From Serripes groenlandicus (taxonomy: Eukaryota; Mollusca; Bivalvia; Cardiida; Cardiidae): a stretch of DNA of 64,000 nucleotides. A program made the translations under genes and the position numbers. This document shows, one piece after another, positions 31,492 to 42,669 of this stretch. The stretch covers positions 38,625,800-38,689,799 of the forward strand of contig JASEVX010000008.1 in the NCBI GenBank assembly GCA_031761405.1, read 5' to 3'. The notes beneath the pieces are model-generated. The model was not told where the DNA came from, did no database searches, and saw only the letters and a program-made list of their open reading frames with translations. Position 1 is the stretch's first letter. Every line of letters starts with the position of its first letter.

Positions 31492-31721
31492 ATAACCCTT
31501 TCCCTCATATAGACGTTTTCTGACGCCTCTGCAGCAGACGGCTTTTTGAAAACATAGTGACAAAAGAAGAAATTGCACAGAACGTGCAATTTCTCCTTTT
31601 GCCACAATGTTTTCCACTTTTTGTCATAGGTTATCCATTCAATTATGGAGATTGTCTATGTTTTGACAAAATATGTTCAATGTCGTCTGCTGCAGAATTG
31701 TCGTATGTGGGAAAGGGATAA
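31492..31721 (-). mobile_element. TTAA-MITE variant with ATAA duplication
   Basis: ATAA at 31492-31495 and 31718-31721. CCCTTTCCCTCATATAGACG, CTGCAGCAGACGGC, central GCACAGAACGTGC and CGTATGTGGGAAAGGG. Confidence 0.8.
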
Positions 31722-32769
31722 GTTTAAAAAACATTATTACAAAAGGGGATATTACTCATAAAAGTTGTATGCTTCATTAAGAGTCTGTATGTGGGAAAGG
31801 ATAAATCCTTACTTGACCCCCAAATCCTATGTTGTGAGTACTCAAAAGAATAGGCTCTGAAGATTCTCTTTGGTACCACAATATAGGGTTTTAGATATTT
31901 GACAGACACTTCCTCATGCAACAAATCTGAAGCAGAAAACATAGTAAACATACAGGCAAAAATATGGAAAATCCATATTTATGAGGGCATTATAATTGAA
32001 AAGCGATGACAACATTACGGCAAATAGAGAAATTGCATAGTATTAGCAATGTCTCATTTTGCTATGATGTTTTCAAAAGTCGGCTGCTGCAGATGCATCA
32101 AAATGTGTCTGCAAGCGGTTAAGGAATAAAGAGCAATATAGTCCTACTTTGCTAATTAGCCCATTATCTTACTGGATGTCATACTTTCAGAGACTTCTGC
32201 TCTTATTACATTTTAGGAGCTTAATGTTACTTCTAGAATATCAGAAATCAAATTTTAAAAACTGCAGGGTCATGTATGTTTCTGTATCATAGGCAGGATC
32301 TATTAATGTACTTCCAAAAAATAATGAAGATGTACAACAGAAACCATTGTGAGAAGACGGAGAACTTATTTTTATATCATAAATGACGTCGCCGGGAGTG
32401 TAATAAAGCCATTGAATAAATTGCGTATTCAACTAGTGTAATAACACTGCTACGTAACGTCATAATGAAAAGCATTGAAAATTACCGCGCTATATAGCGA
32501 CGTTATATATATTTTGCGCTAATAATCGTCGAATTGGAATTTATGATATAAATAGAATATAACATTCATGGTCATTCAATACAAAATTTTATTAAACTCG
32601 TTTAATAAAATGTCGTATTGAATGACCACTCATGTAATATCCTCTATATCATATTCAAGATATAATTTTCACACCGTATTTTCAAACATATTCTGCACAT
32701 TTAAAGTTTAAAATTAACCCCTTTCCCACTTCCATATTCATTTTGATGCATCTGTAGCAGACATTGTTT
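31722..32769. repeat. Decayed MITEs and a palindromic region
   Basis: MITE remnants lie at 31740-31805 and 31910-32123. Unique sequence at 32140-32550 is followed by the hairpin at 32567-32625. A very short MITE remnant starts at about 32715 (AACCCCTTTCCCACTTCC). Confidence 0.45.
32567..32625. repeat. Long inverted repeat
   Basis: TGGTCATTCAATAC..TTTATTAAA and its inverse TTTAATAAA..GTATTGAATGACCA with a 4-base centre (CTCG) and a few internal mismatches. This is probably a fold-back repeat or MITE end. Confidence 0.75.
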
Positions 32770-33115
32770 TATGTTTGGAAGGGTTAAAAAGGATGAAATG
32801 ATTGAAATCACCTAGGAAAAGGTTAGCTGCTTAAGATGTGTTAGAGCATGTCTGCAATTTTTTGTCAAAATCTATGGAATATATTTAATTTTGTCATTTT
32901 AAATTTTTCCAATTAGCTAGGATACTGTCCTGTACAGTGTTTTATTTGCGTTCATTCCCATATACAACCTGTAACAGACGACTTTGAAAACATCTAATCA
33001 AAAATGTGAAAAATTACATTAATGGCAGTTTAATTATTAAAAAGAGATCAAAACATTGTGGTAAATGAAGAAATTGCTCATGATGAGCAATTTCTCCTTT
33101 TGCCATAATATTTTC
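32770..33115 (+). repeat. Segmental duplicate, copy 2 (of 25544-25885)
   Basis: Colinear with copy 1, including GATGAAATGATTGAAATCAC, TGTGTTAGAGCATGTCTGCAA, AGGATACTGTCCTGTACAG and the start of an old MITE. The MITE continues to 33213 (TATGTGGGAAAGGGTTAA). Confidence 0.8.
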
Positions 33116-33224
33116 AACTCTATTCAATAGTTACATTTCCAATTATAAAGATTTTCCATAGTTTTGCCTTGATGATTTCTGCTGCAGATTATTTGTATGT
33201 GGGAAAGGGTTAAAACAATAATCA

Positions 33225-33470
33225 TAATTGCTTCTTTAAACACTCCTTCACCTATACCAAAAAATTAAACCAAAAGAAATTCATCCTGAATATAATTAAT
33301 TCAGAACTTCAGATTAAACAGTTACCAAATACTCTTAAAAAAGTATGCGGAGTTGCTCCTTTAGTCAGTCCTTCTTCTATATCAGAAAATTAAACCAAAA
33401 GAAATACAGTCTGAATATAATTGACTCAGAACTCCAGATAAAACCGTCGCCAAATATCCTCAATAAGGTT
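33225..33470 (+). repeat. Two diverged tandem units of about 124 bp
   Basis: Both units share AAATTAAACCAAAAGAAAT, CTGAATATAATT and TCAGAACT.CAGAT. No open frame covers both units. Confidence 0.65.
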
Positions 33471-34014
33471 GAATTCATACCCCTCTTGACTTGGATGACT
33501 TGTCCAGTTGTACAAGGGGCTGAAGGAAAGGTATCTGTCTAGTTGTTAAGGGTCAGCAGTTTATCTTTTTTCATGGTGACTAGATCCTATAAAATCCAAT
33601 CATTCATGGATGATTACCCTCATCATCTCAGGCAATGGTAATATTATTTCCTTAACCAAACAATTAACCCTTGCCAATGGGTGGAAAACCACTTTATTCT
33701 TGGCTTATGCAAAAGCCCCAATATTGAATAATTATTGTCGAGTTGGTGGCAATAGCTTGAGTATTCTATCACCATGTCAGCTCCCAGATTTATGTCAGGC
33801 AATTAGTACTTTTGTTTTGTAACTTTGCCTGCTGTTGTAGAGTAGTGGAAAAGTGTTAACGTTTTTGCTGACTGGGAAAGCTGTGGTAAGACTTGCAGAT
33901 GACAAAGCTTACCAGAGTCCTTACTTTAAACAAATGCCACCAGACCACTGACCGGTTGATAAAATTAATACAATTTTGTGGCATTTATCAAAAGATTACT
34001 GGTGACTTGATCTC
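33471..34014. other. Unique intron sequence
   Basis: An open frame of 70 codons at 33610-33822 has no splice sites or recognisable family. Nothing else was seen. Confidence 0.4.
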
Positions 34015-34370
34015 ATTATCCCCTCGTGACAAAGTTGTTGAGGGTCTAGAGTGATCCGCCCATACTAACAATTGTACGTACATGTCCCGACGGCGTACTT
34101 TGCTCTAGTAACTTAATTCTTATCTAATTTTAATGAAACTACACACACATTTGTACTAGAATTACCTCTTGTACAATTTCCATGTTTCACCTTCAAAGGT
34201 CAAGGTCACAGTGACTGCTTCGGTACGAAACGACGTCATCGCTCTAGCGACTTTGTTTCTTATCATATTGTGATGAAACTTGTCACATATGTTCGCCAAC
34301 ATCGCCTCTTGTATGAGTTTTAAGTTTCACCAAGTCTTATTAAAAGTAAAAGCGTCATCGCTCTATTGAT

Positions 34371-34903
34371 TTTATTAGCTCTACTGGCCAAAGAGCTTAT
34401 GCAATGGAGTTGTGTCCATCGTCCACGCGTCTGCGTCCGTAAACAATTGCTTGTGAACGCAATAGTCTTCAGTTTTGATTGTATCTCAATCAAACTTATA
34501 CAGTAGTTAGATATCCATTAGAGCTTGGTTCCTTTCGAAAACCATCCAATCTTCACCAAACTGAGATGGTAATCAAATATTTATGAGAGCTCGGTTCCAT
34601 TCGAAAACCAGTCAGATCCGCTTATGCATGACTGGATTATGGCCCTTGAAATGGTCAAAATTGCTATAATACAGCGTGTGAACACAATAGAGCCTCCATT
34701 TACTATCTGGCCTTCACCAAATTAAGTAAGTAGTTAAATATGGATAAGAGCTTGGTTTCTTTCGAAAATGAGCCAGATCTGCCTATGCATGACTGGATTA
34801 CGGCCCTTGAAATTGTCAAAATTGCCCATACATACATGCTCTGGATTGAAAATGACCAAAGAACCATGCCAGTAGAGCATAGGCCCTCATAGGCCTCTTG
34901 TTT
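34371..34903 (+). mobile_element. Family B element nested in family F
   Basis: TTTTATTAGCTCTACTGGCC start, short GTCC-type run, about three monomers, then GCCAGTAGAGCATAGG, hairpin AGGCCCTCATAGGCCT and CTTGTTT. The family F monomer (TTTGTTTCTTATC) resumes directly. Confidence 0.75.
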
Positions 34904-35333
34904 CTTATCCGATGGTTATATAACATATGTTCGTCAGCATAGCCTATTTTATGAGTTTGTGTTTCACTGACCTAGGTCAAATATCAAGGTCACAGTGACT
35001 ACTATACGTCTGTGCAAAACAACATTATCGCTCTTTGTTTCTTATCCGATTTTTATGAAACTTGCACATGATCACTTACATCAACGCTTGTACCAGTTTG
35101 CATTTCACTGACCTAGGTTAAAGGTCAAGGTCTCAGTGACTATTATATGTCGGTGCAGAATGATGTCACTGCTCTAGCAACTTTATTTCTTATCTTGTTG
35201 TTATGAAACTTGACACAAATGTTTGCTAGCAAATCCTTTTGTATAAGTTTGCATTTCACTGACCTAGGCCAAAGGCCAAGGTCACAGGATTGTTTGTTAG
35301 TGGTACAAAATGAGGTCATCTCTCTTATGACTT

Positions 35334-37705
35334 TATTATGTCTCCCCCTGTATACAGGGGAGATATATTGTTTTTGTCCTTGATGTCTGTCTGTCTGTCT
35401 GTCTGTTCGTCCCCAAAATCTTGTCCGATCCATATCTCCCAGACGGCTTGAAGGATTTTCATGAAACTTGGGTCACATGTTCACCTCATCAAGGCGACGT
35501 GCAGAACCCGTGTCTCGACAATATAGGGTCAAGGTCAAGGTCACGCTTGAAGGTCAAAGGTTTGAGGCTTTATTTCGTGTCCGCTCCATATCTCCCAGAC
35601 GGCTTGAAGGATTTTCATGAAACTTGGGTCACATGTTCACCTCATCAAGGCGACGTGCAGAACCCGCGTCTCGACAATATAGGGTCAAGGTCACGCTTGA
35701 AGGTCAAAGGTTTGAGGCTTTATTTCGTGTCCGCTCCATATCTCCGAGACGGCTTGAAGGATTTTCATGAAACTTGGGTCACATGTTCACCTCATCAAGG
35801 CGACGTGCAGAACCTGCGTCTCGACAATATAGGGTCAAGGTCACGCTTGAAGGTCAAAGATTTGAGGCTTTATTTCGTGTCCGCTCCATATCTCCGAGAC
35901 GGCTTGAAGGATTTTCATGAAACTTGGGTCACATGTTCACCTCATCAAGGTGACGTGCAGAACCCGCGTCTTGACAATATAGGGTCAATGTCAAGGTCAT
36001 GCTTGAAGGTCAAAGGTTTGAGGCTTTATTTCGTGTCCGCTCCATATCTCCCAGACGGCTTGAAGGATTTTCATGAAACTTGGGTCACATGTTCACCTCA
36101 TCAAGGTGACGTGCAGAACTTGCGTCTCGACAATATAGGGTCAATGTCAAGGTCACGCTTGAAGGTCAAAGGTTTAAGGCTTTATTTTGTGTCCGCTCCC
36201 TATCTCCCAGACGGCTTGAAGGATTTTAATGAAACTTGGGTCACATGTTTACCTCATCAAGGCGACGTGCAGAACCCGTGTCTCGACAATATAGGGTCAT
36301 GGTCAAGGTCACGCTTGAAGGTCAAAGGTTTGAGGCTTTATTTTGTGTCCGCTCCATATCTCCAAGACGGCTTGAAAGATTTTCATGAAACTTGGGTCAC
36401 ATGTTCACCTCATCAAGGCGACGTGCATAATCCGCGTCTCGACCATACCGGGTCAAGGTCACGTTTGAAGGTCAAAGGTTTGAGGCTTTATTTTGTGTCA
36501 ACTCCATATCTCCAAGACGGTTTGAAGTATTTTCATGAAACTTGGGTCAGATGTTCACCTCATCAAGGCGACGTGCAGAACCCGCGTCTCGACCATACTG
36601 GGTCAAGGTCACGCTTGAAGGTCAAAGGTTTGAGGCTTTATTTTGTGTCCACTCCATATCTCCTTAAAGGATTTTCATGATACGTGGGTCACATGTTCAC
36701 CTCATCAAGGCGACGTGCAGAACCCGCGTCTCGACCATACCGGTTCAAGGTCAAGGTCACGCTTGAAGGTCAAAGGTTTTAGGCTTTATTTCGTGTCCAC
36801 TCAATATCTCCAAGACGGCTTGAAGGATTTTCATGAAACTTGGGTCAGATGTTCACCTCGTCAAGGCGACGTGCAGAACCCGCGTCTCGACCATACTGGG
36901 TCAAGGTCAAGGTCACGCTTGAAGGTCAAATGTTTGAGGCTTTATTTTGTGTCCGCTCCATATCTCCTTAAAGGATTTTCATGAAACTTGGGTCACATGT
37001 TCACCTCATCAAGGCGACGTGCAGAACCCGCGTCTCCACCATACCGGTTAAAGGTCAAGGTCACGCTTGAAGGTCAAAGGTTTTAGGCTTTATTTCGTGT
37101 CCAGTCAATATCTCCAAGACTGCTTGAAGGATTTTCATGAAAATTTGGTCACATGTTCACCTCATCAAGGCGACGTGCAGAACCCGCGTCTCGAACATAC
37201 TGGGTCAAGGTCAAGGTCACGCTTGAAGGTCAAAGGTTTGAGGCTTTATTTTGTGCAGCTCCATATCTCCAAAACAGCTTAAAGAATTTTCATGAAACTT
37301 GGGTCACATGTTCACCTCATCAAGGCGACGTGCAGAACCCGCGTCTCGACCATACCGGTTCAAGGTCAAGGTCACGCTTGAAGCTCAAAGGTTTTAGGCT
37401 TTATTTCCTGTCCACTCAATATCTCCCAAGACGGCTTGCTTATGTTTAGCAACAGTTGTTAACTGTTTTGAAGAATACTTCAGTCTTGAATGTTACAGCT
37501 GCAGTAAAAATATGTGTTTCTGTAAACCATTTGAAATCATGTCCACTTTGTACCAGGTCAAGACAAAACATTTGTAATTAAAAATTGAGTACTGTCCAAC
37601 TTGGTCAAATTTTTGTTTGTCTGCTTTATAGGTTGGAATGTTTTGAGAGATTTTGACAGATATTTGAGGGGGAGACATATGTTTTTGTCAAAACAATTCT
37701 AGTTT
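35334..37705 (+). mobile_element. Family E (ATGTCTCCCCC) element, long tandem array
   Basis: The 5' end is TTATTATGTCTCCCCCTGTA with the fold-back TACAGGGGAGATA, followed by a (GTCT)n microsatellite at 35386-35410. At least twelve monomers of 150 or 156 bp follow. The 3' end is TTTGAGGGGGAGACATATG, hairpin TTTTGTCAAAAC and AATTCTAGTTT. Monomers carry TCTCCCAGACGGCTTGAAGG, TTCATGAAACTTGGGTCACA and CAAGGCGACGTGCAGAACCC. Because both lengths are multiples of three, the array stays open for 419 codons (35421-36680), which is not interpreted as a gene. The architecture resembles bivalve pearl elements. Confidence 0.8.
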
Positions 37706-37969
37706 CTTTTCCATTTGTTATGAAGCTTTAATCATATGTTTACAATTATCACATCTTCTATAAATTTGCATTCCACCAACCTAGGTCAAAGTTCAGGCTC
37801 TCAGTGACTTCAATACATTTGTATAAAACATCTTCATTGCTCTAGCACTTTCATTTGTGGAGGGAACTCCTGTTTTACTGATCTAGGTCAAAGGTCACAG
37901 TGACTATAAGATTTCTGTATGGAAAAAAAAAAATGCGAGGGGATTTGTATCGTTGGCAATGCTCTTGTT

Positions 37970-38420
37970 GACTCTCTTACCGGCTCACATAAAGGTAACT
38001 TGGTGTAAGATAACCTGATGATATCCAGGACAAATTCCAATATGGATCATGTCTGGTCAAAAGCTAGGTCACTAATCTAAATTGAAGGAAAGTCTTTGTC
38101 AGAATGTTTTGTTTTATGATAACTAAGCTTCAATGTAGGTCATGATCAGTCAAAAACTAGGTCACTATGTCAATTTGAGAAAATCTTGTTAACACTGGAG
38201 ACTTCACATTTTTTGGTTCATCAGCCTGAAAATGAGTCAGAAGGTCATGCGTGTTGGGTAAAAAATAAGGTCACTAGGCCAAATTGAAAGGAATTCTTGT
38301 TAACACTCAGGAAGCCGTACTTTTCATTTGAGCATGTTGAAACTATTTCAGAATTGGTGTTTTGATAATAATAGCTTTCCTGGGGTGAGCGATCCAGGGT
38401 CATTATGGCCCCCTCCTTGA
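37970..38420 (+). mobile_element. Family A 3' fragment
   Basis: Monomer remnants GTCAAAAGCTAGGTCACTAA and AATCTTGTTAACACTGG end at GGTGAGCGATCCAGGGTCATTATGGCCC; the 5' end is missing. Confidence 0.55.
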
Positions 38421-38874
38421 AGCCTATCAGCAAACTACCAATACATCCATTGCTTAATCGTTCTTTTATATAATTTAAAAATCAAATTATAGCAATCATT
38501 AGCTGCTTAAACCATTTCCATAAACACCAAATCTGTAGCCGGCGATTTTGAAAGCATACACTAAGGGAAAAACATGAGAAATCTCTATTAATGAAGTATG
38601 ATTATTGGATGTATTTAAAAACATTGAGGCAAAAGGGGAAATGGTTCATTAAGGCCACAATATTTTCAAAAGTTGCCTACTGCAGATGCATCAGAATGTG
38701 TCTAGATGAGGGAAAGGGATAACTACTGAGATTACAAACTGAAGCCTCTAGAGCTGACAAAAACTGCCAACATTGTTGAATAAGCAGAAATGGCTAAAAA
38801 CATAAAAATCCATTTTCAAAACTTTATTGTTTCCAATTTTCCTGACTTTGCATGCATTTCTTCAGATGATTTTA
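38421..38874. repeat. Decayed TTAA-MITE and intron
   Basis: An old copy lies at about 38513-38722 (AACCATTTCCATAAACACC, TTGCCTACTGCAGATGC, AGATGAGGGAAAGGG). No exon. Confidence 0.5.
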
Positions 38875-39076
38875 TTAACCCTTTCCCTAATACGATGATT
38901 CTGCAGCAGACGCCTTTAAACTTTTTTGTCAAAAAATAGAAAATCTCTATTATTAAATGGATAACCTATGACTAAAAGTAGAAAAGATTTGAGCAATTCC
39001 TTTTATTTTCACTATGTTTCAAAAAGCCGTCTGCTGCAGAGGCGTCAGAAAGTGTCTTTATGAGGGAAACGGTTAA
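38875..39076 (+). mobile_element. TTAA-MITE, internally shortened
   Basis: TTAA at 38875-38878 and 39073-39076. CCCTTTCCCTAATACGATG, CTGCAGCAGACGCC and GCCGTCTGCTGCAGAGGCG; the left half of the central hairpin is deleted. Confidence 0.8.
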
Positions 39077-39201
39077 AGCAGAGGACTGTAACGATGGTAT
39101 ATCAGTTAAATGGTTGAACCTTTTACACTTGCGATGCTTTTTGAAAACATTTCTCCTTTTGTGACAATGTTTTCAACTAAATTCAATAATCAAACTTTCA
39201 T

Positions 39202-39395
39202 TTAACCCTTTCCCTCACATAGACGCTTTATGACGCCTCTACAGCAGACGGATTTTTGAAAACATAGTGACAAAAGATGAAATTGTTCAAAACAAGCAAT
39301 TTCTCCTTTTGACACAATGTTTTCCACTTTTAGTCATAGGTTATCCATTCAATTATAAAGATGCTGCATATTTGTAGTATGTGGTAAAGGGATAA
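39202..39395 (-). mobile_element. TTAA-MITE, shortened right side
   Basis: TTAA at 39202-39205, ATAA at 39392-39395. CCCTTTCCCTCACATAGACG and TATGTGGTAAAGGG termini; the right subterminal arm is mostly lost. Confidence 0.75.
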
Positions 39396-39422
39396 GGGAA
39401 GCCATAGTTTGATTCACTACCC

Positions 39423-40665
39423 TAACCATTTCCCATTTACAGATTTTATACAGCAGATGACAGTGTGGCGAAAGTAGAATTTCTTTATTATGAGCAATTT
39501 CTCCTTTTGCCACACTGTTTCAACTCTTTTTAATGATTATTCTTTTATTATGTCTCCCCCTGTATACAGGGGAGATATATTGTTTTTGTCCTGGGCGTCT
39601 GTCTGTCTGTCCTTCTGTCCGTCTGTCCGAAATCGTGTCCGCTCCATATCTCCAAGACGGCTTGAAGGATTTTCATGAAACTTGGCTCACATGTTCACCT
39701 CATCAAGGCGACGTGCAGAACCCGCGTCTCGACAATATAGGGTCAAGGTAACGCTTGAAGGTCAAAGGTTTGAGGCTTTATTTCGTGTCCGCTCCATATC
39801 TCCCAGACGGCTTGAAGGATTTTCATGAAACTTGGGTCACATGTTCACCTCATCAAGGTGACGTGCAGAACCCGCGTCTCGACAATATAGGGTCAAGGTC
39901 ACACTTGAAGGTCAAAGGTTTGAGGCTTTATTTCGTGTCCGCTCCATATCTCCGAGACGGCTTGAAGGATTTTCATGAAACTTGGGTCACATGTTCACCT
40001 CATCAAGGTGACGTGCAGAACTTGCGTCTCGACAATATAGGGTCAATGTCAAGGTCACGCTTGAAGGTCAAAGGTTTGAGGCTTTATTTTGTGTCCGCTC
40101 CATATCTTCCAGACGGCTTGAAGGATTTTAATGAAACTTTGGTCACATGTTCACCTCATCAAGGCGACGTGCAAAACCCGTGTCTCGACAATATAGGGTC
40201 AAGGTCAAGGTCACGCTTGAAGGTCAAAGGTTTGAGGCTTTATTTCGTGTCCGCTCCATATCTCCAAGACGGCTTGAAAGATTTTCATGAAACTTGGGTC
40301 ACATGTTCACCTCATCAAGGCGATGTGTAGAACCCATGTCTCGACTGTCTGTCTGTCTGTCCGTCCGTCTGTCCGTCCCAAATCGTGTCCGCTCCATATC
40401 TCCAAGACGGCCTGAAGGATTTTCATGAAACTTGGGTCAAATGTTCACCTCATCAAGGCGATGTGCAGAACCCATGTCTCGACTGTCTGTCTGTCTGTCC
40501 CAAATTTATAGGTTGGAATGTTTTGAGAGATTTTGACAGATATTTGAGGGGAGACATCTGTTTTTTGCAAAAACAATTCTAGTTTACAAAGATTTTGCAT
40601 AGTTTGGCCGGTATATTTTCAAAGTCGTTGCTGCAGATTTGTCATATATGGGAACCGATTAACCT
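39423..40665 (-). mobile_element. Old TTAA-MITE split by a family E element
   Basis: The left half at 39423-39542 (AACCATTTCCCATTTACAG, GAGCAATTTCTCCTTTTGCC) and the right half at 40584-40665 (AAAGATTTTGCATAG, AAAGTCGTTGCTGCAG, ATGGGAACCGATTAA) flank the insertion. Confidence 0.65.
39543..40583 (+). mobile_element. Family E element, second copy
   Basis: Same start (TTATTATGTCTCCCCC), (GTCT/GTCC)n at about 39596-39630, and about seven monomers of 150-156 bp. The last two monomers are separated by further GTCTGTCTGTCC tracts. The end is TTTGAGGGGAGACATCTG and AATTCTAGTTT. The internal microsatellite tracts suggest unequal exchange between the array and the 5' microsatellite. Confidence 0.8.
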
Positions 40666-40744
40666 TGTATAAAATTTGACTGAAACTGCCGCAGCTTTTT
40701 CCTGTTGATGCAGTTCAGACATGAAGAAATGTGCAGACCGTATA

Positions 40745-42460
40745 TAAGATAAGATAAGATAAGATAAGATAAGAGACTTTATTTAAAGAGGGTGACATAT
40801 TTAGTTAAAAACTAATCTTCCACATGGCCCTCTATTATTTACATTATATACAACAAAAATACATATGAAAATGTCAAATGACTGTAGATGTACATAACAT
40901 AGTAAATCAAGAACATCAACATCAATTAAAATATATCACTCACTTTACCCACATATACACTAGTACTATACTGCAACTGAAAGTGATATGTAGCAACAAC
41001 AATACATATATACAGAAACAATAAAGCCCATTTTAAGTTAAAAAACAATTTAAACATTTTTCATCAATTTAATTAGATTGCATTGAAATGCCATTGTTGA
41101 ACTTTTTTCTTTAATATTAATAGGTAAATTATTCCAAATTATTGGTCCAGAGTATGTTAAACTTTGTTTGAATATTTCTTTGTTGGGTTTAGGTATTAAA
41201 AAACTGTTTGTAGAGCATGACCGTGTTATAGTTGTATTTTCATTTACTTGTCGGAGGTTAAACGTTTCATTAATATATGATGGAGTCTTTGATTTTGATA
41301 TTTTATACATAAATTTTGCTTTTCTAAGATATATTCTGTCAAAAATTGTAAATATTTTTAAATCTTGCATACTTTCAAATGAGTTGTCAACATTGTAATC
41401 TAGAATAATTTTGACCGTCCGTTTTTGAAGTCGAAATAGTCTATTTAAATTTGATTGACATGTCCCACCCCATATAACATTGCAATAATCTATATGTGGC
41501 TGAATGTAAGCTTTGTAGAATTGAATTCTATGCTCAAGACTTAGGTATTGCTTTATTCTAGACAAAAGCCAAATATTAGATGAAATTTTACGACATATAT
41601 GTTCTATGTGATTTTTCCATGTTAAGTTGTTGTCAATAACTATACCAAGTACTTTATCTTTAGAGATCATGCTTAGATTTTCACCATTAAGATGCAAGTT
41701 TATTTCTGTAATATTTAATGAAGCACGTTTCTGATGTGTAGTAATAAGCATTACTTTTGTTTTTGAGGTATTTATTAACATTCCGTTTGACTTACACCAG
41801 TCTGATAATGATCTAAGTGCAGTTTGCAAATTATTTTCAATAGATGACAGTGTATTATTTATATGATACAATGTTGTGTCATCTGCATACAAATCGGTCT
41901 CAGTATTATTTGTGTAAAGTGGTAAATCATTAATAAATAGAAGAAATAAAAGAGGGCCCAGTATTGAACCTTGAGGTACACCATCAGTCACTATTTGATC
42001 ATTGGACAATACATTGTTGAGGGACACTTTTTGTTTTCGATTTTGTAAATAAGAGGACAACCATGCTAATGAGTTGTCCGAAAATTTATAGACTTTTAAC
42101 TTTTCCAAAAGAATTTCATGGTCAACTAAATCGAATGCTTTTCGAAAATCAACCATCACTACACCTATTAAAGAACCTTCATTAATAGCTTCTAGCCATT
42201 TGCTGATCATTCGCACTAATGCAGTTTCACAGGAGTGAGCTGGTCGAAAGCCCGATTGAGTTTTGTGAAGTAATTTGAAAAAAGAAAGATAATCCATTAA
42301 AGAATCATGGACATGCTTTTCTAATAATTTTGATATAACTGGTAGCACAGAAATGGGTCGGTAGTTGTTTATATCATCCTTGGCCCCATTTTTATGCAAG
42401 GGTGTAACTTTGCCCTCTTTCCATTTATCTGGATATCATTTTCTTTATCTGGCTAAAAGA
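40745..42460 (-). mobile_element. LINE (Jockey/CR1-like), 5'-truncated
   Basis: Reading on the minus strand, the 3' portion of a reverse-transcriptase ORF is followed by a roughly 300-bp 3' UTR and a (TTATC)n tail at 40747-40775, typical of target-primed non-LTR elements. The endonuclease domain and ORF1 are absent, so the copy is truncated or rearranged near 42440-42460. Confidence 0.85.
41050..42435 (-). CDS. LINE reverse transcriptase, C-terminal part of ORF2
   Basis: About 460 open codons. Counting from the methionine at 42399: NNYRPISVLPVISKLLEK (residues 11-28), FRPAHSCETAL (51-61), DFRKAFD with the first catalytic Asp (84-90), GVPQGSILGP (140-149) and YADD (171-174). All three catalytic aspartates are present. 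The rest is the thumb and C-terminal region of jockey-type polymerases with a late W-x-LP motif. The frame continues upstream of that methionine (PDKWKEGKVTPLHK) and then meets a stop, so the N-terminal endonuclease is missing. The enzyme would reverse-transcribe its own mRNA at a nicked target. The uninterrupted frame suggests a fairly recent insertion. Confidence 0.9.
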   Translation of the reverse strand, partial: YPDKWKEGKVTPLHKNGAKDDINNYRPISVLPVISKLLEKHVHDSLMDYLSFFKLLHKTQSGFRPAHSCETALVRMISKWLEAINEGSLIGVVMVDFRKAFDLVDHEILLEKLKVYKFSDNSLAWLSSYLQNRKQKVSLNNVLSNDQIVTDGVPQGSILGPLLFLLFINDLPLYTNNTETDLYADDTTLYHINNTLSSIENNLQTALRSLSDWCKSNGMLINTSKTKVMLITTHQKRASLNITEINLHLNGENLSMISKDKVLGIVIDNNLTWKNHIEHICRKISSNIWLLSRIKQYLSLEHRIQFYKAYIQPHIDYCNVIWGGTCQSNLNRLFRLQKRTVKIILDYNVDNSFESMQDLKIFTIFDRIYLRKAKFMYKISKSKTPSYINETFNLRQVNENTTITRSCSTNSFLIPKPNKEIFKQSLTYSGPIIWNNLPINIKEKSSTMAFQCNLIKLMKNV

Positions 42461-42669
42461 GTCGCAAGGTTTTGTTGATTTTAGGGATTTTAGACAAAAT
42501 TTATGATACATTGCCTACTTTTATAGACACGATTTGTCCTTATACTTTAATCTGGGGTTGTTATTGTTACCCTTTCGCACATGAAGACCCGTTTGCAGCA
42601 GATGACTTTTGAAAACATGATGAACAATAATTATTTCCTCTTTAGCCACAATCTTTTCAACTCTCTTAA
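42461..42669 (-). mobile_element. Decayed TTAA-MITE
   Basis: CCCTTTCGCACATGAAG, TTTGCAGCAGATGACTTTTG and TAGCCACAATCTTTTCAAC; it runs into the next copy. Confidence 0.55.

Larger units (their letters stand above)
34015..37969 (+). mobile_element. Family F (ATCCCCTCG) element with two nested elements
   Basis: The 5' end is ATTATCCCCTCGTGACAAAG and the 3' end TGCGAGGGGATTTGTATCG, followed by GGCAATGCTCTTGTT; ATCCCCTCG and CGAGGGGAT are the subterminal inverse pair. Body monomers carry CACTGACCTAGGTCAAAGGTC, GTCACAGTGACT and TTATGAAACTTG. It is interrupted by family B at 34371-34903 and family E at 35334-37705. No coding capacity. Confidence 0.7.

Noticed and set aside
35421..36680. A 419-codon open frame read as a tandem-repeat protein gene
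   Set aside because: It follows the 150/156-bp monomer array of a non-coding mobile element, has no splice or start context, and the same sequence in the second copy is broken by microsatellite tracts.
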